From contig NC_073746.1 in the NCBI RefSeq assembly GCF_029784135.1, forward strand, positions 299,095,614 to 299,159,613: a stretch of DNA of 64,000 nt, given 5' to 3'. The DNA comes from Toxorhynchites rutilus septentrionalis. Its lineage: Eukaryota; Arthropoda; Insecta; Diptera; Culicidae. Below the pieces are notes generated by a model. It worked only from the letters and a program-made list of their open reading frames with translations. It was not told the DNA's origin and did not search any database. Every line of letters starts with the position of its first letter. Position 1 is the stretch's first letter. Shown one piece after another: positions 1 to 9,785 of this stretch. The position numbers and the translations under genes are program-made.

Positions 1-249
1 CAACTAACGAGTGTGTCTTGACGAGGAATGTGAAAAAATTCATTATAGGCAATTTGCCTTTCAAAAAGTGTACCTTCTGAAGCGCCCACCTTAGCTAGCG
101 AGTTCGCTTTCTCATTCCCCGGAATCGAACAATGAGAGGGAACCCATGCTAAGGTAATCTTGAATAATTTTTCGACCAAAACACTCAATAGATGTCTTAT
201 TCTAGTTAGGAAATAAGATGAGCGTTTATCAACTTTCATTGAGCGGATT
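1..249 (-). pseudogene. I-clade LINE fragment, distal part of RNase H region
   Basis: The stretch is nearly identical to 50254-50510, where the reverse strand encodes the end of an RNase H domain (WVPSHCSMPGNEKADSLAK) followed by a Cys/His C-terminal region. Here it encodes the same segment and runs off the left edge of the window. It is the downstream half of an RNase H domain whose upstream half lies at 2054-2345; the two halves are separated by the hAT-type insertion at 258-2045. RNase H in a LINE removes RNA from the RNA/DNA hybrid and is typical of the I clade (MosquI-like in mosquitoes). Clade is inferred from the RNase H; no complete ORF is visible, so this is a dead copy. Confidence 0.8.
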
Positions 250-257
250 GCCTCTAT

Positions 258-2045
258 CAAGGATGGAAAACAAGGGAGCATGATGTGATTTACGATTAAT
301 CGCAAACTGCACAGATCGTAATCTGTGCAAACTGCGACTAACTATTAATCCTCACCCATCATAACCAAATGATTTTCTCTTGGTTATGAAACATCAGAAT
401 AATAGCAAAAACAATATTACGATCATAAGGTGTTGGACAGGTTATTCCAGACGACATTGGAATATATTCCATTTGATCATCTTTAGAAAGGTTAATGACC
501 TTCAAAGGATAAATTTATCTTGGGCACATTGAATTGATGTTCATGACTTCCAGTCGGACGTTTATTCGCTCTGATAATAATTGTGTGGTCCTCACAAAGC
601 ATATATTCCAATGCCGTCAGTTCACTGAAATTATTCGCATACCGTTTGATGATAAGGTAGGATGTTGATAATCATTTGCTGCGATACCTATTGTTTCAAC
701 AGTATTCATTCGACAATATGAAGACTGAATACCTGAAATTAACCAGATTCAACCATGCAAATCTGCGGTCAAAGCAGTATGTACACTTGAGAGATGCAAC
801 AAGTTTGAAGGGATATAAAAAAACATTAGTCGTTCGATAAATCTACTGCCACATATGTCGGAAGTCCACGATACATTAATATCATACGTCCATACTATTT
901 CATTACATTTATTCGCAACGAAGAACGTAACCACACAGAATTGAATTAATCAAATATGTGATCCGTTTTATCTACAAAATAAAAAAGGGTGTGAAATTCA
1001 ATCGAATTCGAAAGGTGTTTCGTGAAGTCACTAATTGAATTACTGTTGGAAAAATTATTTAGAGAGAAATGTGAATGTTCAGAATTATTGGAATCTAAAA
1101 ACGATTTTGGGCGGGATGAGATTCGCCCAAATCTGCTGGTACAGGTAAACTTCGATATAACGTACATTTCACTTTCAAAATTGTACGTTGTATCGAATTG
1201 TACGTTATATCGAAGCATAATAAAGTACTCACAAACGTAGTCATTATTGTGTTGCTGTTTTAGTAAAGTTAATGAATAACTTCAATCAGAAGACGAAGCC
1301 AGCCTTTCTCATGATGTTTCCCTTCTTACTGTTGATTAAATCTTGATTCATTTAGAATCCGGAATCACAAAACCAGCTGTATTTCGGGATTGATTGAAGG
1401 TACAAAACATGTTTTAGCATCACAATACAGATAATTCATTGTTCTTTCAGAAAAAAAATATTGAACAAAATTTTCCTTTATACTTTGGAAATGTGTACGT
1501 TATATCGAGGTAAAATGTACGTTATATCGAGTGACGTTATATCGAGGGTACGTTATAACGAGGGTACGTTATATCGAAGTTTCCCTGTAATAAAATTAAT
1601 CAATTGCATCCATTACCCGTCTGCTGTTTATCGGGCGGGAGACGACAGCAAAATAAAATCGACACGAGACTGAGTCAGCCACTCACTGCGGACAGTGCAA
1701 TAGAGAATTAAAAATCCCTCGATGAGTGTCGTAGGATTTCAGTTGATCGTCTCTTGTTACACTTTCCGATCAAGAACTCATCATCCGCTCTATGGAATGG
1801 GATTAATCGTTTGTGGCTTGCACTCACGATAAAACTTGAGTAGTAGAAGTAATGCTTCGAGAGTGCAAGCAGTGGGGATTCCGCTCTCATATTGCTTTGA
1901 TCTTGGTAGCTCACCGTTCCAAGTATTCTCTCTGTGTACATATGAAGAATAAAAGAGCCTCGCCTGCTGGGTGTGATTTAAAAACATCCGACTAGAGGGA
2001 TATACTTATTCATTGATCGTTGAATGTTATTTTTTACCATCCCTG
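258..2045. mobile_element. Non-autonomous hAT-type transposon (1788 bp)
   Basis: The left end reads CAAGGATGGAAAA and the right end, reversed, CAGGGATGGTAAAA, giving 13 of 16 matching terminal bases. The 8-bp sequence GCCTCTAT flanks it on both sides (250-257 and 2046-2053). Comparison with the uninterrupted I-clade copy at 50500-50515 shows one GCCTCTAT at this point, so the duplication is real. CA-G/AGG ends with an 8-bp target duplication are the hAT signature. No transposase is recognisable inside. A hairpin (TGCACAGAT/ATCTGTGCA) lies near the left end around 311-332. A pogo-like MITE is nested inside at 1142-1587. Confidence 0.85.
1142..1587. mobile_element. pogo/Tigger-like MITE (446 bp), TA duplication
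   Basis: The left end is CAGGTAAACTTCGATATAAC and the right end is its near-perfect inverse (CAGGGAAACTTCGATATAAC), with TA on both sides (1140-1141, 1588-1589). CAG-starting ends and a TA duplication fit the pogo branch of Tc1/mariner. The core ACGTTATATCGA motif of the ends is repeated just inside: about two further copies on the left (1183-1214) and four on the right (1497-1577). There is no coding capacity. It is nested in the hAT-type element. Confidence 0.8.
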
Positions 2046-2053
2046 GCCTCTAT

Positions 2054-2345
2054 TGAGCTGAGACTGTCTGAAAAAATAAAATAATGGTCGATGGGCAGTG
2101 TTTCAATGATCCCTAGAGCATAGTATATCGCACCCATTTCTGCGACATACACGGAACAAGGATCTTTGAGTTTGAAAGAGGCACTGGAATTTTCATTGAA
2201 GATGCCGAAGCCAGTGGACCCGTTTATGTATGAACCGTCAGTAAAGAACATTTTATCAGATCCAACTTTCCCATATTTTTCCGGAAATATCGACGGCTAC
2301 TTTTCGGCTTGTTTTAATTTCAGTAAAAAACATGGAATAACACAT
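2054..2345 (-). pseudogene. I-clade LINE fragment, proximal part of RNase H domain
   Basis: The reverse strand (2251-2054) encodes FFTDGSYINGSTGFGIF, then AEMGAIYYAL and FSDSLSSIEA. These carry the first Asp (TDGS), the Glu (AEMGA) and the second Asp (FSDS) of a retroelement RNase H active site. The domain continues across the hAT-type insertion into 249-1. Upstream of the TDGS block the reading frame is open only briefly and the sequence meets another repeat near 2350. The reverse transcriptase is absent, so the copy is truncated. Confidence 0.8.
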
Positions 2346-2356
2346 TTTTTTCAAAA

Positions 2357-3200
2357 CACTAGCTGACCCGCCAAACTTCGTCCTGCCCAAAATTTGTTTT
2401 TTGTTATCGATATCTTCAAACATACACGTTTTCTTACTATGAGCAAGTTCATGGGTCCAATCGCAGAACTGTTCATTGATTGATCTTCTAATCGATCCCG
2501 TTGAATTTACCTTTGCTATAACATTCCTAGTATTTCTAACAAAACTCATCATTATAATATCAGATTATTTTCTGACACAATTCTCGTACAACATTTTTCA
2601 ATCGCTTGCAAATAACATGTTTCTCCGTTACATGGAATAAATGGTTTATACAGAAAATATGTTTCTTGCCCCCTAAAACCTCCACATGCCAAATTTGGTT
2701 CAGTTTGCCTGATTAGTTCTTGAATTATTCAGAAATGTATGCTTCATTTGTATGGCAGTCTCCCCTCAGAGAGAGGGGAGGAGTGTCTATTCACCATGGA
2801 AATGTTTCGTGTCCCCTGAAACATTCGCATGACTCCATTTGCTTGATTAGTTTTCAAATTATGCAGAAATTTGTCTTTAATTTGTGTGGCAGCTCCCCCT
2901 TAGAGAGGGGGGTGGAGTGTCTAACCACCATAGAAACATTTATTGCACCCTAAAACCTTCACATGCCAAATTTGGTTTCATTGGCTTGATTAATTCTCGA
3001 GTAATTCAGAAATTTGTGTTTCATTTCTATGCAGAAATTTGTGTTTCCATCATATGATCATTTATTGCGCATTCCTCATATACACGCATTCCTCACCCAC
3101 AAATTCATGGAAATGAAAGTTATGAATCGTTCGTTGTGAGAGTACGCTTAGCATTCTGTATTGCTGGTACAAGTTGCGATGAAGTTCTCCTCTAATTTAC
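2357..3200 (-). mobile_element. Helitron-like dispersed repeat, copy 1
   Basis: The sequence is closely related to the reverse complement of 7491-8136 over about 600 bp. Read on the minus strand both copies end in CGGGTCAGCTAG or a close variant, followed by T, as Helitrons do (CTAG inserted before T). Away from that end it contains two to three diverged ~130-bp units, each with a GC-rich block (AGAGAGGGGAGGAGTG at about 2767 and 2895) and the phrase CATGCCAAATTTGGTT. No Rep/helicase is present. The end is Helitron-like, but a convincing terminal hairpin is lacking, so the class is an inference. The right border is approximate. Confidence 0.5.
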
Positions 3201-4004
3201 TCCAAACTTTGATCTATGGGTGAGGAAACGGTTGAATGTATCAATATGTAACGTTCACAGGTGTTTTGAAGATATACCAGGCTAAAAATTCACCTACGAA
3301 CATTGAAACTTTATGCAATATTTTCGAAATTACAGATGATTTTCTGTAACACCACAAAAAACCTGTTGTTGGTATTTTTTAAAATCAATGAGAAAAGTAA
3401 AAAAAATAAAAATTCGTCAAAGCCATAAATTAACGATCATTATTTATTGAATTATTCACCATCAAAGGGGAGGGGGTTATTTTTCATTCAAACATAAATA
3501 TATCTGTATTGAAAGGTCCTTCAGAAACGTTCTAGGAATAAAATGAAAGCTGGTTGATAAGGTTAATTGCATTTGCTATGAAGTTAGGTAGCAAAAAATT
3601 GTGTCAGTCCACAAAAATCTTCGAAAAGACAGAACCACCACACCTACACACACAGAGACAGAAATATGTACGTAAAATATTCTAATACCTGAAAGTTGGA
3701 ATTTTGTTGTCAAGTTTATTATAATGATAGGTTTTTGTGGAAATATTTGAAAATGTATGGTGAAATGGTTCTCTATATAGAAATAAACGGCATGATCCGT
3801 TTATATATAAATGGATATTGCATCCCATTAACTTAAGTTTCTCAACCACTAACACGGTTGAGAAACGTTTTTCAGATGAACATTTCTTACCGTTTTTCGG
3901 AAACGGTCTACAACACGAGAAAATGTTGTTGCAATCCATTGTGGTATACTGTTAATCACTCTATCCACTGATGAACGATGTTTGAATTTGAGTAACTTTA
4001 TATA
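3201..4004. other. AT-rich stretch without recognised gene
   Basis: No coding signature was seen. The one structural item is a perfect 11-bp hairpin, GTTTCTCAACC with 8-base loop and GGTTGAGAAAC, at 3837-3866. The end of the stretch borders the left terminus of the Tc3-like transposon at 4005. Confidence 0.5.
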
Positions 4005-4131
4005 CACTCTGTCCAGCTTCTATAAGACCAGGTGATGATCTATCTTGCTGCTTTGTGTCATTGAAACAAACAACGTAAATTGAAGCGTCTAGTGTCATAC
4101 ACTGCATGATTTTCATATGTGTGTGTGCAAG

Positions 4132-4622
4132 GGCTTTTTTAATCCCTTTTGTTTATTTTAGACTCATTAGCATTTTAGCTGTAACAGAGTCGAATTTTAA
4201 TCGTGTACATGTCACATGTTTATCATATCTATACTTAGCACATTACATAGTGCCATTTTTCGGCGTTAGAGTATTCCCTTCCATACCATTGCATATGGTA
4301 CACATTTACACAGTAGCCATTTAGGCGTGAGAGTTTTCCTTCTGTTCTTCCATTATCCAGTTAGACCGGGCAGCGGAGACAGTTGATTGATCATTGTTGA
4401 GTTATTTATAGAACAGCAGCCCGATGTGTCTTGCAAAGCAGAGCAGTTGTATGGATGAATCGATCTTATTTCGACCGTGGATCGATCTCCATCGCTGATG
4501 ATTGTTGCGTGGCCGTAGTTATTCTGTAGCAATACAAAGATGGTCAATGAGGGCCCTGAGTTTTGAACTCACGCTCGATTGCTTGCTAAGCGAACGCGCA
4601 ACCAATGTGGCTGCGGAGACCC
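4132..4622 (-). mobile_element. tRNA-derived SINE (Feilai-like), minus strand
   Basis: It is the reverse complement of the SINE at 38446-38941 over nearly its whole length. The head, on the minus strand at about 4622-4550, looks tRNA-derived with an internal promoter: a box A-like stretch (AGCCACATTGG) and a box B-like GAGTTCAAAACTC. GTGTGCAAG is duplicated on both sides (4123-4131 and 4623-4631). The tail is A-rich. It inserted into the left arm of the Tc3-like element, so it is younger than that element. The Feilai assignment rests on general resemblance to Aedes tRNA SINEs and is inferred. Confidence 0.8.
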
Positions 4623-4729
4623 GTGTGCAAGCGTTGAGCGTAAACAAATGGTTTTGTATTTTTCAAGTGTCAAGTTTCTATAAGACCAGTTACGTTTTCC
4701 GTTGTTTTCAGTTAGTTTGATTAATAAAT

Positions 4730-5650
4730 GTGGAAAATGCCGAAAGGAAAATAGCTCACGGACAGAGAAAAAGGACAAATCACCAAGAAAATGTTGGAAT
4801 TAGAGAAATTGCTCGTCGAATTGGACGATCCCATCAATTAGTTCTCAATTATTTGACGAATCATCAAGAATACGGTAAAAGAAAAGAGCTCCACGTTAAT
4901 CGAGGCTTCCTGACCGGGATAATCGGGAAATAGTTGGAACAGTTTCGAATACTTCAAAATCGCTCATGCAAATAAAGCAATCTTTGAATTTTAATGTTTC
5001 ACGGGAGACAATTTGTCAAATTTTGGTAAAAAATCCTTACATAAAGAGGGCTAACAGGTTAGAGCTCCTAATCTTACACCATCTCACATCGAAAGACGTC
5101 TGAGTTTTGCCAAGGCTCACATGAATCAACAGTGGGACATGGTATGTTGTGACAAAGAATGTTTCCAACAGAATACATTTTGCTATATACCATAACGAAA
5201 AGTTCTCCAATTTTTTTTTTTAATTTTAACTTTGATAGGTTAACTTCAGTGACGAAAAAAGGTTCATTTTGGGTGGTCCTGATGGTTTCGACGGCTACTG
5301 GCCTGATTTACGGAAGGAGGAACAGTATTTTTCAACCAAGAATTTTGGTGGAGTACCATGTACGAGCGGTTTGGGCGGACAAAAAAATCACATTCCAGCA
5401 AAAAAATGCTACTATTCATACCAGCAAGGAAACTAAGCAATGGATTAAGGATCAAAAACTTATTTTTTTAGACTGACTGGTTCGCTATCCAGACTTGAAT
5501 CCTGTTCAAAATCTCATTCTTAATCCTTGTAAGCAGAATCTGAAGGAAATCGGTACACCACGATTGAAGAGCTCAAGGTAGCAATTTTGGAAAAAATCGA
5601 AAAATATCGAGATACCGTTCAGAAGAATTTGGTAAATAGTATGCCATCAT
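4730..5650 (+). pseudogene. Tc3-like transposase relic
   Basis: The first part (4730-4933) encodes a helix-turn-helix DNA-binding region, with GIREIARRIGRSHQLVLNYL. Later the frame gives SHIERRLSFAKAHMNQQWDM (about 5080-5141), then, after an intron-like gap, SDEKRF with GGPDGFDGYW (about 5248-5295), the first catalytic Asp block of Tc1/Tc3 transposases. Downstream coding is shifted between frames and contains stops (for example near 5433 and 5473), so the D35E region is only traceable in fragments. The protein would bind the inverted ends and cut the element out; this copy cannot. Confidence 0.8.
5142..5238 (+). other. Probable spliceosomal intron in the Tc3-like transposase (97 nt)
   Basis: The segment begins GTATGT after ...GACATG and ends in a T-rich tract followed by TTTGATAG. 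Its length (97 nt) shifts the frame by one, and its removal puts AKAHMNQQWDM in phase with VNFSDEKRF, as expected for the family. Introns are known in nematode Tc1 and Tc3 transposases. The related minus-strand transposase at 51.4-52.0 kb has no intron at this position. Splicing itself is inferred from the sequence. Confidence 0.7.
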
Positions 5651-5957
5651 AAATTTTCCAGGTTATTAGCCCAAATAGCATGGTTGCCAATTATTGACAT
5701 GTAAATCGGGCAATAGTTTTAAATTTTTCATTAAAAATACATATGCATTTTGAAATGGTCTTATAGAAACTTGACAGCTGAAATTATCATATTTAAGCAC
5801 AATAAATAAACAAACAATTTTTTTAAACGAAATTGACGTTAAATATACTTCATTCTAAGCATTCTATAATATATGAATGTTTCTTGTTGAAATTCTAACT
5901 GTTTGTGTTGCAGCGAAATATGATCAGGGTGGTCTTATAGAAGTTGAACAGGGTGTA

Positions 5958-6365
5958 CATATGCAGAGGTACTTTGAAGATACCTTACTTCACGTACAAT
6001 ATAGGCATAACGTGAACAAGATAATTATTTGGGTACAAAAGCAACATCCGGTTGAATCAACGAGGTGTATTTGTGTTGTTGGGATTTCAATTCTATTTTG
6101 AAAACTGTTTGTGTTTTGATTGTGCAACACGAATAATATGATAAAAATTTGTATTGAGATAAAACAATAATTACTAATATCGTTACGTTTTGTATTAACT
6201 CACATGTCTTCAAATGTTCTTCAACGTTACTCCCAAACTAATATTTTTACCACAATGATGTATCGTCATGTTCATGAAATTACATATTAAAAGGGCCTAT
6301 TTATATTAGAGTGCCAATGGATGTATGGGAAAAAGTGACCCTCGAATTTTCAAAGCGAACTTGAT
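5958..6365. other. AT-rich stretch without recognised gene
   Basis: Nothing recognisable was seen between the right end of the Tc3-like element and the fold-back repeat. Confidence 0.5.
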
Positions 6366-7490
6366 TAAAAATGGTTGATTCCCGCGAAAAACTACCCTAT
6401 GCAAAATATCAGCTCAATCGGACTTCGTGTACTAGTGTCGCACAGCGGTCAAAGTTTGAGTTTTTCGAAAACCGAAAAGTCACCCAAGGGGGAGTAAAGG
6501 AAATCGGGGTTTTCGAAAAAAATGTTTTGATGCCAAATGTCTTAAAATTGCATGAAACGTCGAGATCTACTGCCATCTTGGAATTTTTTTTTTGTTAAAA
6601 ATCGACACCTTGGAACTTTGTTTTTTTCCGGAATATGAAGCAAAACGTATGGTTTAGGGTGCCGATGAAAATCGTCTGATCGATTTTTCAAACGGGACGA
6701 AAAATAAAACGTTTGCACGATAAAATACCCTCTACAAAATATTAGCTCATACGGACTTCATTTACTATCGTCGCAGATCTCTAAATTTTAGTTTTTTGAA
6801 AATCGAAAAATCAAAATTGAAAATCGAAGGAAATCGGGGGATTCAAAAATTTTTTTTTTTTTATGCCAAATGTCTTAGAATTGCATGGAACTTCGAGATT
6901 TACTGTTAACTCGAAAAAAAATTGTTGTCAAAAATTAACTTTTCGGCACTTGGTCGATTTTGTCTGAAAAGTCGATTTTTGACGAAATTTTTTTTTGAGA
7001 TACCAGTAAATCATGACATTTGATTTGGCATCAATTTTTTTTCCAATCCCAATTTCCTTTACTCCCCCCTTGGGCAAGTTTTCGTTATGCAACACTAGTA
7101 AATGAAGTCCGATTGAGCTGATATTTTGTAGAGGGTATTTTATTGTGCAAATCAACATTTCACAGGGAGTCCCGTATGTGAAATCGATGTGACTATTTTC
7201 ATTGGCACCCTAAGCCATACGTTTTGGTTCGTATTCCGAAAAAACGAAGTCCCAGAGTGTCGATTTTTGACAACAAAAAATAGAGATGACAGTAGATCTC
7301 GATGTTTCATGCAATTTGAAGACATTTGGCATAAAAAAAAATCGAAAACCCTGATTTCTTTTACTCCCCCTTGGGTGACTTTTCGGTTTTCGAAAAACTC
7401 AAACTTTGACCGCTGTGCGACACTAGTACACGAAGTCCGATTGAGCTGATATTTTGCATAGGGTAGTTTTTCGTGGGAATCAACAGTCAT
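6366..7490. repeat. Large fold-back (inverted repeat) element, ~1.1 kb
   Basis: The left arm (from about 6371) and the right arm (to about 7488) are near-complementary: GTTGATTCCCGCGAAAAACT on the left matches the reverse of the right arm with one change. The arms continue through AATCGGACTTCGTGTACTAG and AAAGTCACCCAAGGGGGAGT and meet near 6950. Each arm holds two diverged copies of a sub-repeat (for example the CTACAAAATATTAGCTCA block at about 6731). No transposase is present. Weak open frames on both strands are mirror images caused by the palindrome. It resembles a fold-back or long-TIR MITE. Confidence 0.75.
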
Positions 7491-8136
7491 ACAAATGAAA
7501 CACAAAATTCTGCATTACATTGCAATCAAGCAAATAAAACCAAATTAGGCATATGGAGGTTTTTGAATATGAGAAATGTTTCTATGATGGTATGACACCC
7601 CTCCCTCCTCTGAAATGAAGAGGGGGTCCCGTAAAAATAATACACATATTTCAACCAAACATATTCCAACCAAATATGACAATTGAATTTTTTTTAATGT
7701 GATAAAACGCACTCCTATATCTTCTTCTAGCTATATCAATAAAAATGGATCACCGAATGTTTTGATAAGAGCAAAACTCGAGAAAGGAATTGTCCTATTT
7801 GGGGCTGTCTTTATTCTATCATATTTTCTGTTTCAAACATTTATTCCATGTAACGGAAACACATGTTATTTGCAAGTGGTTGAAAACATCTTGACAAGAG
7901 TTGGGTCTGAGAATAATCTGATATTATAATGACGAGTTTTGGTAGGAGTACTAGGAATTCTATAGTAAGAGGTTATTTTAAAGGGTAGATTAGAAAATCA
8001 ATTAATGAACAGTTCTGCGATTGGACCTATGAACGTGCGCTTAGTAAAAAAACGTGAATGTGAATAACGTGAATGTGAATAACGTGAATAACAAAAAATA
8101 AATTTTGGGCGGGACGAAGTTTGCCGGGTCAGCTAG
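7491..8136 (+). mobile_element. Helitron-like dispersed repeat, copy 2
   Basis: It is the reverse complement relative of 2357-3200 and shares CATTATAATATCAGATTAT-type blocks, the box around TTGCAAGTGGTTGAAAAC, and the terminal CGGGTCAGCTAG directly before T. The GC-rich unit near 7590-7630 (CCCCTCCCTCCTCTGAAATG) matches the unit repeated in copy 1. A short direct repeat of GTGAATGTGAATAAC lies at about 8054-8085. No protein is encoded. Confidence 0.5.
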
Positions 8137-9574
8137 TTCACTATAAAAAGACAATAAATTAGAAATATTTTATTAAATATCTCGAGAATGGCTGCATTGA
8201 GAAGGAGATTGATAATGAGCTTATTTGTTTTCAATCGCATCAGGATTCATAATTTGTGGCCGAAATTGATAGTTAACATACGAAAATCCTATAATTCATA
8301 AAAATTCGATGTTCCACAAATTTATTCAAAAATAGTTTTACAATCTTGGACTTATGTTTTAAATTTTCTACATGATTTCTATTTTAAATGAAAATTAAAA
8401 AAAGACGGGTGGGTAATGTCGGGGACATAACCGGAGTGACATAGGACTATACAAAAGGGACAGCTCTTGTTAAATATATATTTTAAATATATTGTTTTAT
8501 TTTCTTCTCCTACGTCAATACCTACCTATCTACCTGAAAAATGGATTAGTGTACTGTTTACTCTTAATGAACATGTTGGTGGTTCTGAAAAGAACCTTTG
8601 GTGTTGTGTTTTTGCGTTTTTTGGTTTCCCTTTCGACAGTACCCTCTGGGCTGGTTTTATTGTGGCTCTCCACTGGGCTAGAGGCGAATGAACTTCAAAG
8701 TTTAAAGCCTCTTAAAAACAAAGAAAGAAAGGAAGAAAAATACATTCATTACGATTTGTTCGCTCGTTGGATTCACATGCACTCACTCACTTATCACTCG
8801 ATATCCCCATCTTGTTCGGCTAAACCTTTCTGTTTAGCGATTTGTTGCCGCTCGCCACAGCTTTCACAGGTGGAAAATTTCTTCCCATCCAGCTTTGTGA
8901 CATGTTGTACAGTAAATTACATTCAATGCGACGTGCCGAAGCACCACTCAGTGTCGCATTGGAGGCGATTTTAACCTGTAATTGAACATTTGCGATGACA
9001 GTGGTACAGTGTCGACTTTCAATGTGGGGTCATAATTTGGATCTCTATGTTTACAAAAATGTCCAACTAAATATGTCGCATTACAGGTCCGTCCAATTAG
9101 TTAAATGTTGAGATAAGTGTAAATTACTGTACTTTCAATCTAGAAGCAATTTAAGAGTTGGTGCAAATCAATAAGCTCAGAACAACTGCCAAATTCACAT
9201 ACTCATCATATCCTGGCAAACAAATTATGAAAAAATCAATTTGTGTTTTATTATTATTTTGGATATTATTTTAGAAAGCATTGAACTGTATTTCGAAGAC
9301 TCTTTTTTGAAAGGTTTAATGGCCCTCTGATAAGCGCCGTGTTTTATGGAATGGTTCCAATTCAGAAAACTTTATACTCGTGGTTTTGAAAAAAAAAAAA
9401 CATTTCGAACGCCCTCGATGCCGCCTTGTTCTGGATTTGCCACCAAAGCAGTTTGAATAAAGAACAAACTTTTTTCTTCTGCTACCAGCTGCCGTTTTGC
9501 GATTGCGTTTGCCACTCACCATTCGCTGCAACTGCCTGTTGTCTTGATGTCCACCGAACCGAATGTGTTCTGTT
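8137..9574. other. No recognised gene; possible branched hairpin at 8924-8961
   Basis: Short open frames exist (for example 8492-8974) but show no family motif. Within it, CAATGCGAC (8924-8932) and GTCGCATTG (8953-8961) form a perfect 9-bp stem enclosing two small hairpins (GTG-CCGAAG-CAC and CAC-TCA-GTG). The part from about 9430 upward is GC-richer and leads into the histone relic. Confidence 0.5.
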
Positions 9575-9785
9575 CCGAATGCGGGTTTTCTTATCGTCGC
9601 GAGCAGCTTTACCAGCTAACTCGATCACTTCGGCGGCCGAAACTATATAACGCCGGCTAGGTGGACTGGTGCACTGGTACTAACGCGCTCGGCCTAGCTA
9701 CCCTTGCGGGGAACTCGAGACCAACACGGTTCGAGTGGGATTTTGCCTTTCCCTTCACTTTTCCTCCTTTACCATGTCCAGAAAT
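9575..9785 (-). pseudogene. Histone H2A pseudogene
   Basis: Read on the minus strand from 9782, the sequence gives SGHGKGGKVKGKAK, then SHSNRVGLEFP, matching the H2A N-terminal tail (SGRGKGGKVKGKAK...). After a gap of roughly 25 bp relative to H2A (the VGRIHRLLR part is missing and the frame shifts), nucleotides still match through the AERV, APVxLA and ELAGxAARDxKKTRI regions, ending near 9578. The start codon position reads ATT (9785-9783) instead of ATG, and an in-frame TAG follows. The C-terminal third is not recognisable. H2A packs DNA in nucleosomes; this copy is dead. No poly(A) tail was seen, so it is more likely a decayed cluster copy than a processed one, but that is uncertain. Confidence 0.85.

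Larger units (their letters stand above)
4005..5955 (+). mobile_element. Decayed Tc3-like (Tc1/mariner) transposon
   Basis: The ends are inverted: left CACTCTGTCCAGCTTCTATA, right reversed CACCCTGTTCAACTTCTATA, each bordered by TA (4003-4004, 5956-5957). A second inverted pair of the same core (TCAAGTTTCTATAAGACCA) lies inside at about 4671-4690 and 5754-5773. Two transposase-binding sites per end is the arrangement known for Tc3. The inside carries transposase remains (4730-5650) and an inserted SINE (4132-4622). Multiple frame breaks make it inactive. Confidence 0.85.

Noticed and set aside
6371..7505. Two similar proteins encoded on opposite strands (MVDSREKLPYAKYQLNR-like)
   Set aside because: They are the same sequence read from the two arms of a palindrome; no family match and the frames are not maintained in the inner sub-repeats.
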